Shown here piece after piece: positions 16,253 through 24,193 of a stretch of DNA of 43,430 nt (the stretch's first letter is position 1; every line of letters begins with the position of its first letter). The notes beneath the pieces are model-generated. The model saw only the letters and a list, made by a program, of their open reading frames with translations, made no database searches and had not been told where the DNA came from. Position numbers and translations under genes: made by a program. Origin of the DNA: a virus; the IMG/VR virus record IMGVR_UViG_3300034159_000046, positions 1 through 43,430 of that record. The stretch is one strand, 5' to 3'.

Positions 16253-16281
16253 ATTATCATGCCTAATGCGGATCGTGTCAA
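16253..16281 (-). promoter_or_regulatory. Leftward promoter of the structured RNA
   Basis: TTGACA (16281-16276), 17-base spacer containing CGATCCGCATTA, GATAAT (16258-16253). Predicted start is near 16246. It is the one strong member of the family not followed by a start codon, consistent with an RNA product. Confidence 0.75.
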
Positions 16282-16293
16282 GCATCAGGAGAT

Positions 16294-16320
16294 AAAAAAG
16301 GCCAGCATTTTTGCATGGCC
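16294..16320 (-). terminator. Rho-independent terminator after the primase operon
   Basis: Minus strand: GGCCA...TGGCC with an inner GCA/TGC, followed by TTTTTT. It lies 14 bases after the stop of the small gene at 16334 and just before the RNA promoter, insulating the two units. Confidence 0.75.
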
Positions 16321-16333
16321 TTTCCCGCAGTTA

Positions 16334-16513
16334 TTAGGCGCTGGCGGTCTTGGTAATGGTAAACGATACCTTGGCAGTACCATCTTCGTTTACCACGGCT
16401 TTAACTTCACTGGCACGCTTTGCGCCAGCGGCGGAAATTACTGCATCCAAAACGTCCTGCTTTGACAATTCGACGTCAACGGTTTTGGAAAGGGAACCAA
16501 TAACTTTCTTCAT
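16334..16513 (-). CDS. Small protein (59 aa), HU-like N-terminus
   Basis: The start at 16513 is chosen for the GAGG site upstream. Residues 1-25 (SLSKTVDVELSKQDVLDAVI) and a following helix look like a small alpha/beta fold, with a Thr-rich strand at the end. The opening loosely recalls the first helices of HU-type proteins, but the length is far short. It is the last gene of the primase operon, directly before the terminator. Function unknown. Confidence 0.6.
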   Translation of the reverse strand: MKKVIGSLSKTVDVELSKQDVLDAVISAAGAKRASEVKAVVNEDGTAKVSFTITKTASA

Positions 16514-16538
16514 TTCTGTACCTCGCTTAATTAGCATC

Positions 16539-16796
16539 TTAAATTGAACGTAAAAAAATGTCAACTGTTTTTACATCTTTTTTTTCATGGTCAAGTTCAG
16601 TTACCCATTTTGCAACTATTTCCGCTTGCTCTTTTGTTATTATCCAACCGCAAGCCAAATTATAGATATACCATGCCGGTGTAGTATCAATACCATTCCT
16701 CTGGCAATACCCAATCCAGTTATCAGAAATTTTCTTTACTTCGTCAGAAGGGCGGATTATCCTGTTTTTCGGTTTCTCCAATTTCGTATCCTCCAT
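16539..16796 (-). CDS. Hypothetical helical protein (85 aa)
   Basis: Overlaps the 3' end of the primase-helicase gene by 53 bases, with GGAGA-like sequence before the ATG. Predicted mostly helical, with two Trp-containing segments (SDNWIGYCQRN, AKWVTELDHEKK). No motif is recognised. Tight overlap with the primase-helicase suggests co-translation and perhaps a replication accessory role. Confidence 0.6.
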   Translation of the reverse strand: MEDTKLEKPKNRIIRPSDEVKKISDNWIGYCQRNGIDTTPAWYIYNLACGWIITKEQAEIVAKWVTELDHEKKDVKTVDIFLRSI

Positions 16797-19203
16797 AATT
16801 TTCTATTTGTAGCGTTTTTTTATCCTCTGCGCTCAGGGTTGGAATTTCAAATTCACACAATACCAATCTGCCCGTCGACGTCCGCTTTATTTCTATATTT
16901 TCACCGGGCAATGCTTGGTAAAATTCATTTCTTTTTATTGTCCTATTTTTATACCCTGATATTTCAGCCCATTGCTTATAGTAAGCGTATACTATTGCCC
17001 TATCATACCATATTTTTTTATTAGGCTTGCGCATTTCGCTAAAAAACATTGCAATGCTATTGTTAGTTTCAAGCCATTCCTTTTGGTTATCAACTGCCCA
17101 TGACGGTTTGTCAAATTCATAATTATTGGCAATAAATCCAGGCAATACTTCCAGTACTAAATTCATAATAGCCGCGCGCTCATCATTAAAGCCCGGTATT
17201 TTACCGAACATTTTTTGCATATGTAGCGCGTCTTTTGGTTCCTTGCTTGAATAGTGCATAATTATCGCCCGTCTACCGTGGCCGTCTGATCCGGTTGTCG
17301 CCGGTGGCTTATTACCGCACATCCAAGGGGCAATATTTAATATTGCCTGGAAATGGGCTTGGCGCTTTTCATTAATCATTACCTCTTTATTTCCAGCTAG
17401 CTTTTTTATTTCGGCTGGCAAAATATAATCATCGGGCAAATCATCGTCATATGCTATTAATTTTCCTACTAGGCTAGACTTTCCAAATTCCTGAAATATT
17501 TCCTTCATTGCTTTATCAATAAAATAATTTCCGGCAAGCTCTTTTAATACCGTAACTAGCGAAGATTTCCCGGACCCTTGCAGTCCATAAATAACGAAGT
17601 AATACGGCACAATTTTTATAGGCAACAATGAATAAGCAAACGTTTGTAAAATAAATTTCAATCCGGCTTCGTTTTTGTGGCCGTCCGGCAATAGCCTATT
17701 TACCGTCGATTTAAATAGTGGACATCCTATGGCATCGGGGTCATAATCAAATCCCATGCAACCCATCGGGTATTTATCCATGAAAAACTGTTCAGTATTT
17801 TTACTTCTGGAAAACCATGTTATACCGTCTGTTTTTATTTCAAGCATACCGTTTGGAAAATTCCAATATGGTCTTACCTCTTTTAATTGTGAAAATGGAT
17901 TTTCTGTACCAATTGCCCGCGCGCCTCTATATGACTTTAAATTCCTGGCCGCTCTTTCGCTTATCACTTGCGGATCAAGTTGTTTACTTTCTTTTTCCTG
18001 TGTTAAATTATGTTCTAAAATTATGCGCTTAAATGTACCGGGGCTATGGTATGCCCATTGGTTGAATTCTTCAATTATAGAATTTATCCCCCTTGATTCC
18101 CAGTAAAGACCATTCCATGTATAAGCGTTTGAATCGTAGCAAAAATATCCGCCATTCGGGTATTTCTCGGAAATAAAAACCTCATGCAATGTTGTATTGT
18201 CAAGATAGTCAGGCTCTTCAAATTTTCCAAGGCTAACCCCGCGCTGCTCACTTGCGGGAATTTTCCAATTGTCTAAATGCGCCCTTATTTTTTCGCTATC
18301 CCACCCGTCGGAAATTGCGTCCGCTAAATCCCACCCTTTAGCGCAGCCAATTGGTGGGTAAACAGGATGGACCCTTATATCAAGGTCTGAAAGTGTTTTT
18401 AAAACCTTGCGCCCGGCCAAGTCAGCATCAAATGGGAATATGACTTCCCGGCCTCGCAATGGCTCTAAATTGGTAAGCTCAATATTACCGGCCCCGCCAT
18501 ACCATCCGACAATAACAAATTCTTCTTCAAATTCTGGTAATTTTTCAAGACGGCTTGGTACTTTTTGCCCTTCGCACAAAATAACCATATCATTAGGTCG
18601 GTCAATCAATTTTTCATGATTATATAGAGGGTATTTTGTATCCTTAACGCCACAGGCCCGCCATTTGAATTCACCGCCCTTTGTCCACAAGGTAAACGGG
18701 CGGTCAAATTTCTTTTCACCTGGCTTTTGAAATCGGACTATCCAGGCTACTACGTTTCGGTCAATAAGCGGCCAGCGCTCTATATCTGGCCCCCATTCCG
18801 TTATTTTGCGGGCTGATATTTCAAGCGGTGGCGCATTTTTATTACCTTTGGTGCAAAGCCTCCACCCTTCCCAAAACTGACCGGCCTTGTCCTTTGGCTT
18901 AGGCGTGGCGGCCTCAAAATAGTCCGGATGCTTTGCCTTTAATATTTCCCTGGCAGCTTCGCTTTGCGTCATTCCGTTTATATAAGCATACAGACTTACC
19001 GCGTCGCCGCCCTTATCGCCTGGCCGTGCGTTATCAATCCAAGCACCTGTTACTATGTTAAAATTAAAATTTCCAGCCCTTGAGTCTTCCGGCCTTGTCG
19101 GGTTTCTTGTCCCGTATTCTGTTGCCGTTACCATTTCGCCAGGTGGAAGCATTCCCAAAATTTCAGGCAGTATTAAGTCGGAAGCAAGTTTAAAGTCAAT
19201 CAA
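16744..19203 (-). CDS. Primase-helicase (D5-like, SF3 helicase)
   Basis: 819 residues from a TTG start preceded by AAAGGG. The N-terminal ~100 residues resemble the zinc-less N domain of phage primases (GAWIDNARPGDKGGDAVSL). A Toprim-like region lies at ~195-300 (VILCEGQK; FPFDADLAGRK). The C-terminal SF3 helicase has Walker A IYGLQGSGKSS (~545-555), Walker B LIAYDDDLPD (~585-595) and motif C near LNIAPWMCGNKPP (~625). It would prime and unwind phage DNA; no phage polymerase is present, so host polymerase is presumably recruited. It lies next to the candidate origin region. Confidence 0.85.
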   Translation of the reverse strand: MIDFKLASDLILPEILGMLPPGEMVTATEYGTRNPTRPEDSRAGNFNFNIVTGAWIDNARPGDKGGDAVSLYAYINGMTQSEAAREILKAKHPDYFEAATPKPKDKAGQFWEGWRLCTKGNKNAPPLEISARKITEWGPDIERWPLIDRNVVAWIVRFQKPGEKKFDRPFTLWTKGGEFKWRACGVKDTKYPLYNHEKLIDRPNDMVILCEGQKVPSRLEKLPEFEEEFVIVGWYGGAGNIELTNLEPLRGREVIFPFDADLAGRKVLKTLSDLDIRVHPVYPPIGCAKGWDLADAISDGWDSEKIRAHLDNWKIPASEQRGVSLGKFEEPDYLDNTTLHEVFISEKYPNGGYFCYDSNAYTWNGLYWESRGINSIIEEFNQWAYHSPGTFKRIILEHNLTQEKESKQLDPQVISERAARNLKSYRGARAIGTENPFSQLKEVRPYWNFPNGMLEIKTDGITWFSRSKNTEQFFMDKYPMGCMGFDYDPDAIGCPLFKSTVNRLLPDGHKNEAGLKFILQTFAYSLLPIKIVPYYFVIYGLQGSGKSSLVTVLKELAGNYFIDKAMKEIFQEFGKSSLVGKLIAYDDDLPDDYILPAEIKKLAGNKEVMINEKRQAHFQAILNIAPWMCGNKPPATTGSDGHGRRAIIMHYSSKEPKDALHMQKMFGKIPGFNDERAAIMNLVLEVLPGFIANNYEFDKPSWAVDNQKEWLETNNSIAMFFSEMRKPNKKIWYDRAIVYAYYKQWAEISGYKNRTIKRNEFYQALPGENIEIKRTSTGRLVLCEFEIPTLSAEDKKTLQIENYGGYEIGETEKQDNPPF

Positions 19204-19244
19204 AACAAATAGCCCTTTGCCCCTATTTTATGCTTAAAAGCGGG

Positions 19245-19277
19245 CCAGCGGTCGGATAAGGGCATTCCAACCGCTGG
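19245..19277 (-). promoter_or_regulatory. Strong hairpin in the primase mRNA leader, possible attenuator
   Basis: Between the predicted start (~19310) and the TTG at 19203, the minus strand has CCAGCGGT and ACCGCTGG (8-bp perfect stem, 17-base loop) followed by CCCGCTTTT. GCGGGC further upstream can pair with GCCCGC over the 3' arm, giving two exclusive structures. This could be an attenuator or mRNA-stability element. Confidence 0.45.
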
Positions 19278-19316
19278 TTATATTGTTTTCTGACCGTCGC
19301 CAGCCCGCAGCCGTAG

Positions 19317-19345
19317 ATTATTGCATAGCGTGCGCTATACGTCAA
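19317..19345 (-). promoter_or_regulatory. Leftward promoter of the primase-helicase operon
   Basis: TTGACG (19345-19340), 17-base spacer with TAGCG-CA-CGCTA (a 12-base inverted repeat), AATAAT (19322-19317). The spacer keeps GCGCA where others have CCGCA. Unlike the leaderless members it has a ~107-base leader. Confidence 0.6.
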
Positions 19346-19793
19346 TAGATAGAGATTTTTTACTTTTATCAAGTGTATTTCTCTAATCATGTCCGAAAAA
19401 AAAGTAAACTACATATAACGGTATTTTTTAATGATAAATTAATTAAAAAACGATTTACTTTTTTAATAGTGACAGATAGCTCTGTCATTTGTGACAGGCT
19501 AGTGACAGATAGTACTTTCTTCTAATTATATATATTATATATAGTTACAAGATTAGTGACAGCAGTGACAAGTAAAACAAACTTGAGTCTACTAGAGAAG
19601 AAAAGTAGAAAAGTAGAAAAGTAATACTTTTTCAGTTTTTTACTTTTTCACTCTATACAAGTCAAGTTGAAAAATGCTGTCACTCCTGACATTTTGTTGT
19701 TAAATTGTTTTATTATAAGTAATTAGACCTGTCACGCTATCTGTCATTCGTGACAGCGCTATCTGACACGGAAATTTTATAATAAATGACATA
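19346..19793. other. Intergenic region with CTGTCA palindromes and AT-rich repeats, candidate origin/operator
   Basis: No gene is visible. Two nearly identical palindromes, CTGTCA-tttg-TGACAG (19482-19497) and CTGTCA-ttcg-TGACAG (19741-19756), lie 243 bases apart. Additional TGACAG/CTGTCA copies occur at 19470, 19503, 19557, 19677 and 19729, several flanked by GATAG or CTATC. AAAAGTAG is repeated in tandem near 19597-19623, and TTTACTTTT-like runs occur at several points. The position between divergent replication and packaging operons, next to the primase gene, fits an iteron origin or multi-operator control region. Confidence 0.55.
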
Positions 19794-19822
19794 TTGACAT
19801 ATAAAAATATGTAAATTATCAT
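19794..19822 (+). promoter_or_regulatory. Leaderless rightward promoter for the packaging operon
   Basis: TTGACA (19794-19799), 17-base spacer, TATCAT (19817-19822), then six bases to the ATG at 19829. One CTGTCA palindrome ends 38 bases upstream of the -35 box. Confidence 0.7.
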
Positions 19823-19828
19823 TGTGTC

Positions 19829-20236
19829 ATGGTAGAAAAAATTACAGTGTTAATGCTAAAACACGCTGAAAACGTTCCAATTATAGAAATTAATAACGAT
19901 ACATACTTTAATAATAAAAAAGAGCTATGTAAATTTTACGGTATCGAAGAAATAGAAATTGATAATAAAAAATTTAGATTTGCCACAAGTGAAGAAATAG
20001 AATTTGTTAAAAATCATTTTATAGAAAATGATTACGGAATTATGCTTTTTTATTTACTGCCTAATTTATCAGGTAAAGTTTTAAGGTCTAGTGTCTATGA
20101 ATTATATATTGAATTTTGCAATGAAAAAAATATATCATGTCAAAGTAGAAACAAATTATATAAATTTCTAATTTCATTAGGAGTAAAAGAGCATAGACAG
20201 CCAAATGGACGGTATTTGGTTTTTGATGTAAAATAG
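19829..20236 (+). CDS. Orphan winged-helix protein resembling the primase (D5) C-terminal domain
   Basis: 135 residues. The last ~60 residues (SSVYELYIEFCNEKNISCQS ... FLISLGVKEHRQPNGRYLVF) follow the pattern of the winged-helix domain at the C-terminus of phage/plasmid D5-family primase-helicases. Here it is a stand-alone protein divergently transcribed from the primase. The N-terminal ~60 residues are unassigned. It could bind the repeats in the adjacent intergenic region. No ribosome site is present, consistent with a leaderless start. Confidence 0.6.
   Translation: MVEKITVLMLKHAENVPIIEINNDTYFNNKKELCKFYGIEEIEIDNKKFRFATSEEIEFVKNHFIENDYGIMLFYLLPNLSGKVLRSSVYELYIEFCNEKNISCQSRNKLYKFLISLGVKEHRQPNGRYLVFDVK
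20206..20234 (+). promoter_or_regulatory. Candidate leaderless promoter for terminase genes
   Basis: TGGACG (20206-20211), 17-base spacer, TAAAAT (20229-20234), then six bases to the ATG at 20241. The spacing is identical to the other rightward promoters, and no ribosome site precedes this ATG. The -35 box is only 4/6. Confidence 0.45.
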
Positions 20237-20240
20237 CATT

Positions 20241-20756
20241 ATGGCAAAAGAAAAAGTTAAAAACCCAGGCGGCCGTCCAAGCAATTACAATGAAAAATTC
20301 CATTGCAAGCTGGCGCACGCTTTGGCGGCGCGTGGGTTGAATGATTTGGAGATTTCGGAAGAATTAGAGATAACAGATAGAACCTTCTATCGTTGGATAA
20401 AAGACAAGCCAAAGTTTTGTCAGGCAATTTTGTCTGCCAGAAATGACCCTGTAAGTGTTGTAAAAAATGCGTTATTTGAAAGGGCCAAAGGTTTTGAGTA
20501 TACCGCAGTTAAGCCGATGGTTGTATCAAATGGCACTGGCCTAGGCTCTGATATAGAATATGCTGAATATACAGAACGCGTTTTACCAGACGTCAACGCC
20601 ATTAAATTCTACCTAACAAACCGTGACCCGGAAAACTGGAAGAATCAACAGGATGTAAACCACTCCGGGGAAATCAATATACCGCCTCCCATGACTAGGG
20701 AAGAAAGGGAAGCGCGCAAGAAAGAGCTTTTGGATAAGGCGGCTAAGAAGGAATGA
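20241..20756 (+). CDS. terS: Terminase small subunit
   Basis: 171 residues. A basic N-terminus with GGRPSNYNEKF leads into a helix-turn-helix (~30-55: LNDLEISEELEITDRTFYRW), the DNA-recognition domain of phage TerS. A central oligomerisation helix follows, then a Lys/Glu-rich tail. It recognises the packaging site and loads TerL. The stop overlaps the TerL ATG by four bases (ATGA). Confidence 0.85.
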   Translation: MAKEKVKNPGGRPSNYNEKFHCKLAHALAARGLNDLEISEELEITDRTFYRWIKDKPKFCQAILSARNDPVSVVKNALFERAKGFEYTAVKPMVVSNGTGLGSDIEYAEYTERVLPDVNAIKFYLTNRDPENWKNQQDVNHSGEINIPPPMTREEREARKKELLDKAAKKE

Positions 20757-22249
20757 CCGACGAAGAAATAAGAGAGCTTGAACAGATATTGGCCCGCGAA
20801 CGCCACCTTGAATTTATGCGTCATTGCTGGATTAAAGGCAGCCTTGACCCGTTTATGGTCGGATTTCATACTCGAAAGATTTGCGAAGCCATTGATAATG
20901 CAATGGAAAAATTCGCAAATGGTATTTCTAGTTTTTTGTTGGTATCGGTCCACCCTCGCGCCGGGAAAAGCGATATTGTAAGCCGTTATTTAGGCCCACA
21001 CTTTCTTGGCGAATTCCCTGATAAAGAGGTAATGCAGGTTACCTATGCCGCAACGCTTGCGGCGTCTTTTTCTACATTTTCGCGAAACATTTTGCGATCA
21101 GAAAAATATAGACAACTATATCCGCATATATTTTTATCAAGTGAAACCAACCAAAAGGCCAATCTTGCAATAGCTGACTATAAAGACAGGCCAACAGGTG
21201 GTCGAATATATGCGGCTGGCTTGCAATCTGGATTAACTGGCAATGGTTTCCACCTTGGAATATTGGACGATTATTTTAGCGGACGAGCTGAGGCAGAAAG
21301 CCTAATACAGCGTAACAATGCATGGGACGCTTTTGTCAATGATTTTATGACGCGCAAAGCCCCGGTTTCTATCGTAATTGTTTTGGCTACACAATGGCAT
21401 ATTGACGATATAAACGGGCGTATTAAAAAGCAAATGAAGATTGACCCCAATTTTCCACAATTTGACGTGCTTAGTTTTCCGGCTAAGGCAGAACATTACA
21501 AAGGCGATGGGAAATATCCTAATAAATACCTATTTATGGAAAGATTTGACGAAACATATTACTTGCAGCAATATGCTTTATTGGGCCCTTATTCATCTGC
21601 GGCTTTGCTTGATTGCGATCCAACCGTGAGGACTGGCGGACGGTTTAACCTTGATACCATCGATTATTATGATACCAATTTCGGACCGTTTGATAAAAAA
21701 TGGGTTAGGGTTTGGGACTTAGCCCATACAGCCGCACAGCGAAAGGGTGATGACCCGGACTATACTGCGGGGTCTAAAATCTGCTTTGAATATGTACCGG
21801 GCGACGTTGTGCCACATTTGTGGATTGATCACGTATTTAGGACAAGGGACAACGCCGGAGAGCGTGATCCAAAAATAAAAGCAATTGCCGACATGGACGG
21901 GCCATATATTGCGCAGTACATAGAAAATTCACTTGATTCAAAAGATGCTTATCAATATATCAAAAATGCTATGCCTGAAATTTCCTGGAATGAATTGATA
22001 TGCAATGGCGACAAGGGCGCGCGCGCTACGCCATTGGAGACTATATTTTTGGCACCTGGGCACGTACACATAAAACGCGCTGATTGGAATAACGATTTAA
22101 TAAGCGAATTAATGGCATTTGACGGGACAGGTAAGGCTCATGACGACCAGGTAGATAATATTAGCGCCGCCTATCAAGTGCAAATAGGCGACGCTTCTAT
22201 TATGGACGAAAAGTTACAAGAGCAAATGGCGGCTAGGCGGAGGGCTTGA
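20753..22249 (+). CDS. terL: Terminase large subunit
   Basis: 498 residues. ATPase: Walker A HPRAGKS (67-73), Walker B LGILDDY (~168-174), coupling motif near VLATQWH (~210). RNase H-like nuclease: VWDLAHTA (Asp ~320) and HDDQVDNISAAY (~462-473). It powers DNA packaging and cuts concatemers. The last 17 bases overlap, tail to tail, the oppositely oriented SSB 2 gene. Confidence 0.95.
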   Translation: MTDEEIRELEQILARERHLEFMRHCWIKGSLDPFMVGFHTRKICEAIDNAMEKFANGISSFLLVSVHPRAGKSDIVSRYLGPHFLGEFPDKEVMQVTYAATLAASFSTFSRNILRSEKYRQLYPHIFLSSETNQKANLAIADYKDRPTGGRIYAAGLQSGLTGNGFHLGILDDYFSGRAEAESLIQRNNAWDAFVNDFMTRKAPVSIVIVLATQWHIDDINGRIKKQMKIDPNFPQFDVLSFPAKAEHYKGDGKYPNKYLFMERFDETYYLQQYALLGPYSSAALLDCDPTVRTGGRFNLDTIDYYDTNFGPFDKKWVRVWDLAHTAAQRKGDDPDYTAGSKICFEYVPGDVVPHLWIDHVFRTRDNAGERDPKIKAIADMDGPYIAQYIENSLDSKDAYQYIKNAMPEISWNELICNGDKGARATPLETIFLAPGHVHIKRADWNNDLISELMAFDGTGKAHDDQVDNISAAYQVQIGDASIMDEKLQEQMAARRRA

Positions 22250-22556
22250 ATTTAATCTCTATATGCTCTGCCACTATGATAACTTTGGAAATGTCTTTTT
22301 TTTCAGCGTTTTTCCATCGCTTTTGTTTAAGCCTACCGACAACGCGAACCCCCGAACCTTTTCGCAATTCATTTGCGCATTTTTCTGCCAGCCCCTGCCA
22401 GGTTTCAATTTCAAAGAAGCTTACTTCTTTTTCTTTGTTAAAATACCTATCAGACGCAACGGTAAAATAGCAAATCATTTTACCGGTATTTGTGAACCTT
22501 GTCTCAGGCTCTTGTGTTAGGTTTCCCTCTAATAAAACGCTGTTTAAGCTGTTCAT
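22233..22556 (-). CDS. ssb: Second single-stranded DNA-binding protein (SSB 2), no acidic tail
   Basis: 107 residues of a single OB-fold SSB domain: NSVLLEGNLTQEPETRF at the start, VSFFEIETW in the middle, RKGSGVRVVGRLKQKRW and KVIIVAEHIEI at the end. The Pro/Gly linker and acidic DxPF tip of normal SSBs are missing. The VRVVGRLKQ-x-RW and IVAEH-x-E features recall, from memory, spirochaete SSBs; this is the main host clue. It lies in a two-gene minus-strand cassette inserted between TerL and portal, coupled by ATGA overlap to the gene before it. Confidence 0.85.
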   Translation of the reverse strand: MNSLNSVLLEGNLTQEPETRFTNTGKMICYFTVASDRYFNKEKEVSFFEIETWQGLAEKCANELRKGSGVRVVGRLKQKRWKNAEKKDISKVIIVAEHIEIKFKPSA

Positions 22557-22738
22557 ATTTCCTCGTAATTGGTTATTGATTTGCGAATGAGCATTGGTAA
22601 TGTGTTTCCCGCAGCCTTCCTGACGATTATTTCAAATTGTGCCTTTTGCGGCGTTAATTCTCTGGTTTCATTTTCAAAAAACCATTCTCCGCTTTCGTTT
22701 CGGGATTCAACCCGATAAAAAACCAGTTTTCTTTTCAT
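22553..22738 (-). CDS. Small accessory protein (61 aa)
   Basis: Lead gene of the SSB 2 cassette, with a leaderless start six bases after the -10 box. Basic N-terminus (KRKLVFYRVESRN) and a C-terminal helix. The length and a short beta-hairpin-like start give no family. It may regulate or accompany SSB 2. Confidence 0.6.
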   Translation of the reverse strand: MKRKLVFYRVESRNESGEWFFENETRELTPQKAQFEIIVRKAAGNTLPMLIRKSITNYEEI

Positions 22739-22744
22739 TTGTTT

Positions 22745-22804
22745 ATTATCAATGCAAGTGCGGATTGTGTCAACTATTTACAGGCATTTATTTTATGCTA
22801 TAAT
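22745..22804. promoter_or_regulatory. Bidirectional promoter module 1 (SSB 2 cassette / portal)
   Basis: Left: TTGACA (22773-22768), 17-base spacer with CAATCCGCAC, GATAAT (22750-22745), six bases to ATG 22738. Right: TTTACA (22777-22782), 16-base spacer, TATAAT (22799-22804), six bases to ATG 22811. The two -35 boxes are three bases apart. Confidence 0.75.
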
Positions 22805-22810
22805 CACAGC

Positions 22811-24193
22811 ATGGCTATATTTGACTGGTTTAAAAAGAAATCCCAACAGGACACAGAAAACCCTTTAATGCGAACAAGGCAAGCCCCTTTTTCTGTCGAT
22901 ATGACTGAAAATATAAAAATAAACGGCGAATTAACGCGCGCTATTTTGCATAATACATACCCAGGGGTTAAGCTTGCCGGGGCGCTTGCATATGCTCCAA
23001 TAATGACACCGGTTTCGATTATGGGAATTCCGATACCTGAGACAGAAAACGAAGCATTAAAAAAATTACTTGACGATTTTATACAATCGAATATTTCAAA
23101 ATTTGATAACGTGCATTCATCGTCACATTGTGACGGTACAATATGGGTATGGCCATTTTACAACGCAATTAAAAAAAGCGCCGATATTGAAATTATATTG
23201 GATGATAAAATTTCTGATATTATAGTCGATATTTACACAGGGGAAATAGTTGAGGTTATAAGCTCCGAACAAATTACCATACAGGAATCATACGGAAAAA
23301 CAAAGACCGCAACTAGAATAAGGTCATGGAAAAAAGACATAATCACCGATTCAATTGACGGAATAAATCGGATGGTAAAAAATCCGCTTGGCATTATTCC
23401 TATCCATTTTTCTAATGAGCCAGATATAGGAAGAATACGCGGGCATTCTGACCTTGAAAGAATACTGCCAGACCTTAAAGCCTATCACGATGTAAAATAT
23501 CAATGGTCTGTCGTTTTATCGAAAATGAAACCTTTTTTAAAACAAAGTACAAGCAAGGTCAGCGAATGGTTAAAAAATAACGGCATAGGAAATCTGAGCG
23601 ATATTAATATTAATAATATGGATTTCGTAGTAAATAAATTCGGAGAAGAGGACACGGCATTTGTATTTCCGCAAGGGGCTGGCCAGGAATACGAAAAATT
23701 CTTGACAATTTCATTCTATGCCATAGTGCAAGGTTCAAGCATACCAGAAATTGCCTGGGGACTTGTATCAACTGGAAATCACGCTAGCTCAGAAGAGCAA
23801 ATAGAGCGACTTATGAGCTATTGCCGAAAAAAACAGCGCCAAGCCACCGGGCCTTGGCTTAAGGTATTCCAGGCATTAAGCGCTATTTTTACGACACTAA
23901 ATATCATGCCGCCTGAAAATAATGTAACAATTTCATGGAATCGCCTTGACTCGCTAAGTGAGTCAACTAAATCTGAAATATTTGCAAAGATTGCTGACGC
24001 AATATCAAAAATGACTAGCTCCGGCGTACCGGGTGAAATAATACATTCAAAACTAAAAGAATTTTACCCTGAGTCAACCATAGCAAGCTATGAAGAATTC
24101 AGGAAATCAAGACAGGAAGCGGCTAAGTTTAAACAGTTTAATGACGCAACATATTTGGACGCATTGGACGCAGAGGGCCAAAACGGGTTATGA
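22811..24193 (+). CDS. Portal protein
   Basis: 461 residues; the start at 22811 is set by the promoter (an earlier in-frame ATG would lie upstream of the transcription start). MAIFDWFKKK at the N-terminus and the central helical core (~200-330) with SSIPEIAWG(L)...NHASSEEQ are typical of siphovirus portals (phage portal / SPP1 gp6-type). The dodecameric portal is the DNA gate at the head vertex. It is followed with a four-base overlap by the MuF-like gene. Confidence 0.85.
   Translation: MAIFDWFKKKSQQDTENPLMRTRQAPFSVDMTENIKINGELTRAILHNTYPGVKLAGALAYAPIMTPVSIMGIPIPETENEALKKLLDDFIQSNISKFDNVHSSSHCDGTIWVWPFYNAIKKSADIEIILDDKISDIIVDIYTGEIVEVISSEQITIQESYGKTKTATRIRSWKKDIITDSIDGINRMVKNPLGIIPIHFSNEPDIGRIRGHSDLERILPDLKAYHDVKYQWSVVLSKMKPFLKQSTSKVSEWLKNNGIGNLSDININNMDFVVNKFGEEDTAFVFPQGAGQEYEKFLTISFYAIVQGSSIPEIAWGLVSTGNHASSEEQIERLMSYCRKKQRQATGPWLKVFQALSAIFTTLNIMPPENNVTISWNRLDSLSESTKSEIFAKIADAISKMTSSGVPGEIIHSKLKEFYPESTIASYEEFRKSRQEAAKFKQFNDATYLDALDAEGQNGL

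Noticed and set aside
19470-19756. CRISPR array
   Set aside because: Repeats are short (6-16 bases), irregularly spaced and palindromic; no regular spacers and no cas genes.
22739-22810. N-terminal extension of the portal protein to 22739
   Set aside because: The extension overlaps both promoters; the -10 box at 22799-22804 puts the transcript start at the ATG at 22811.
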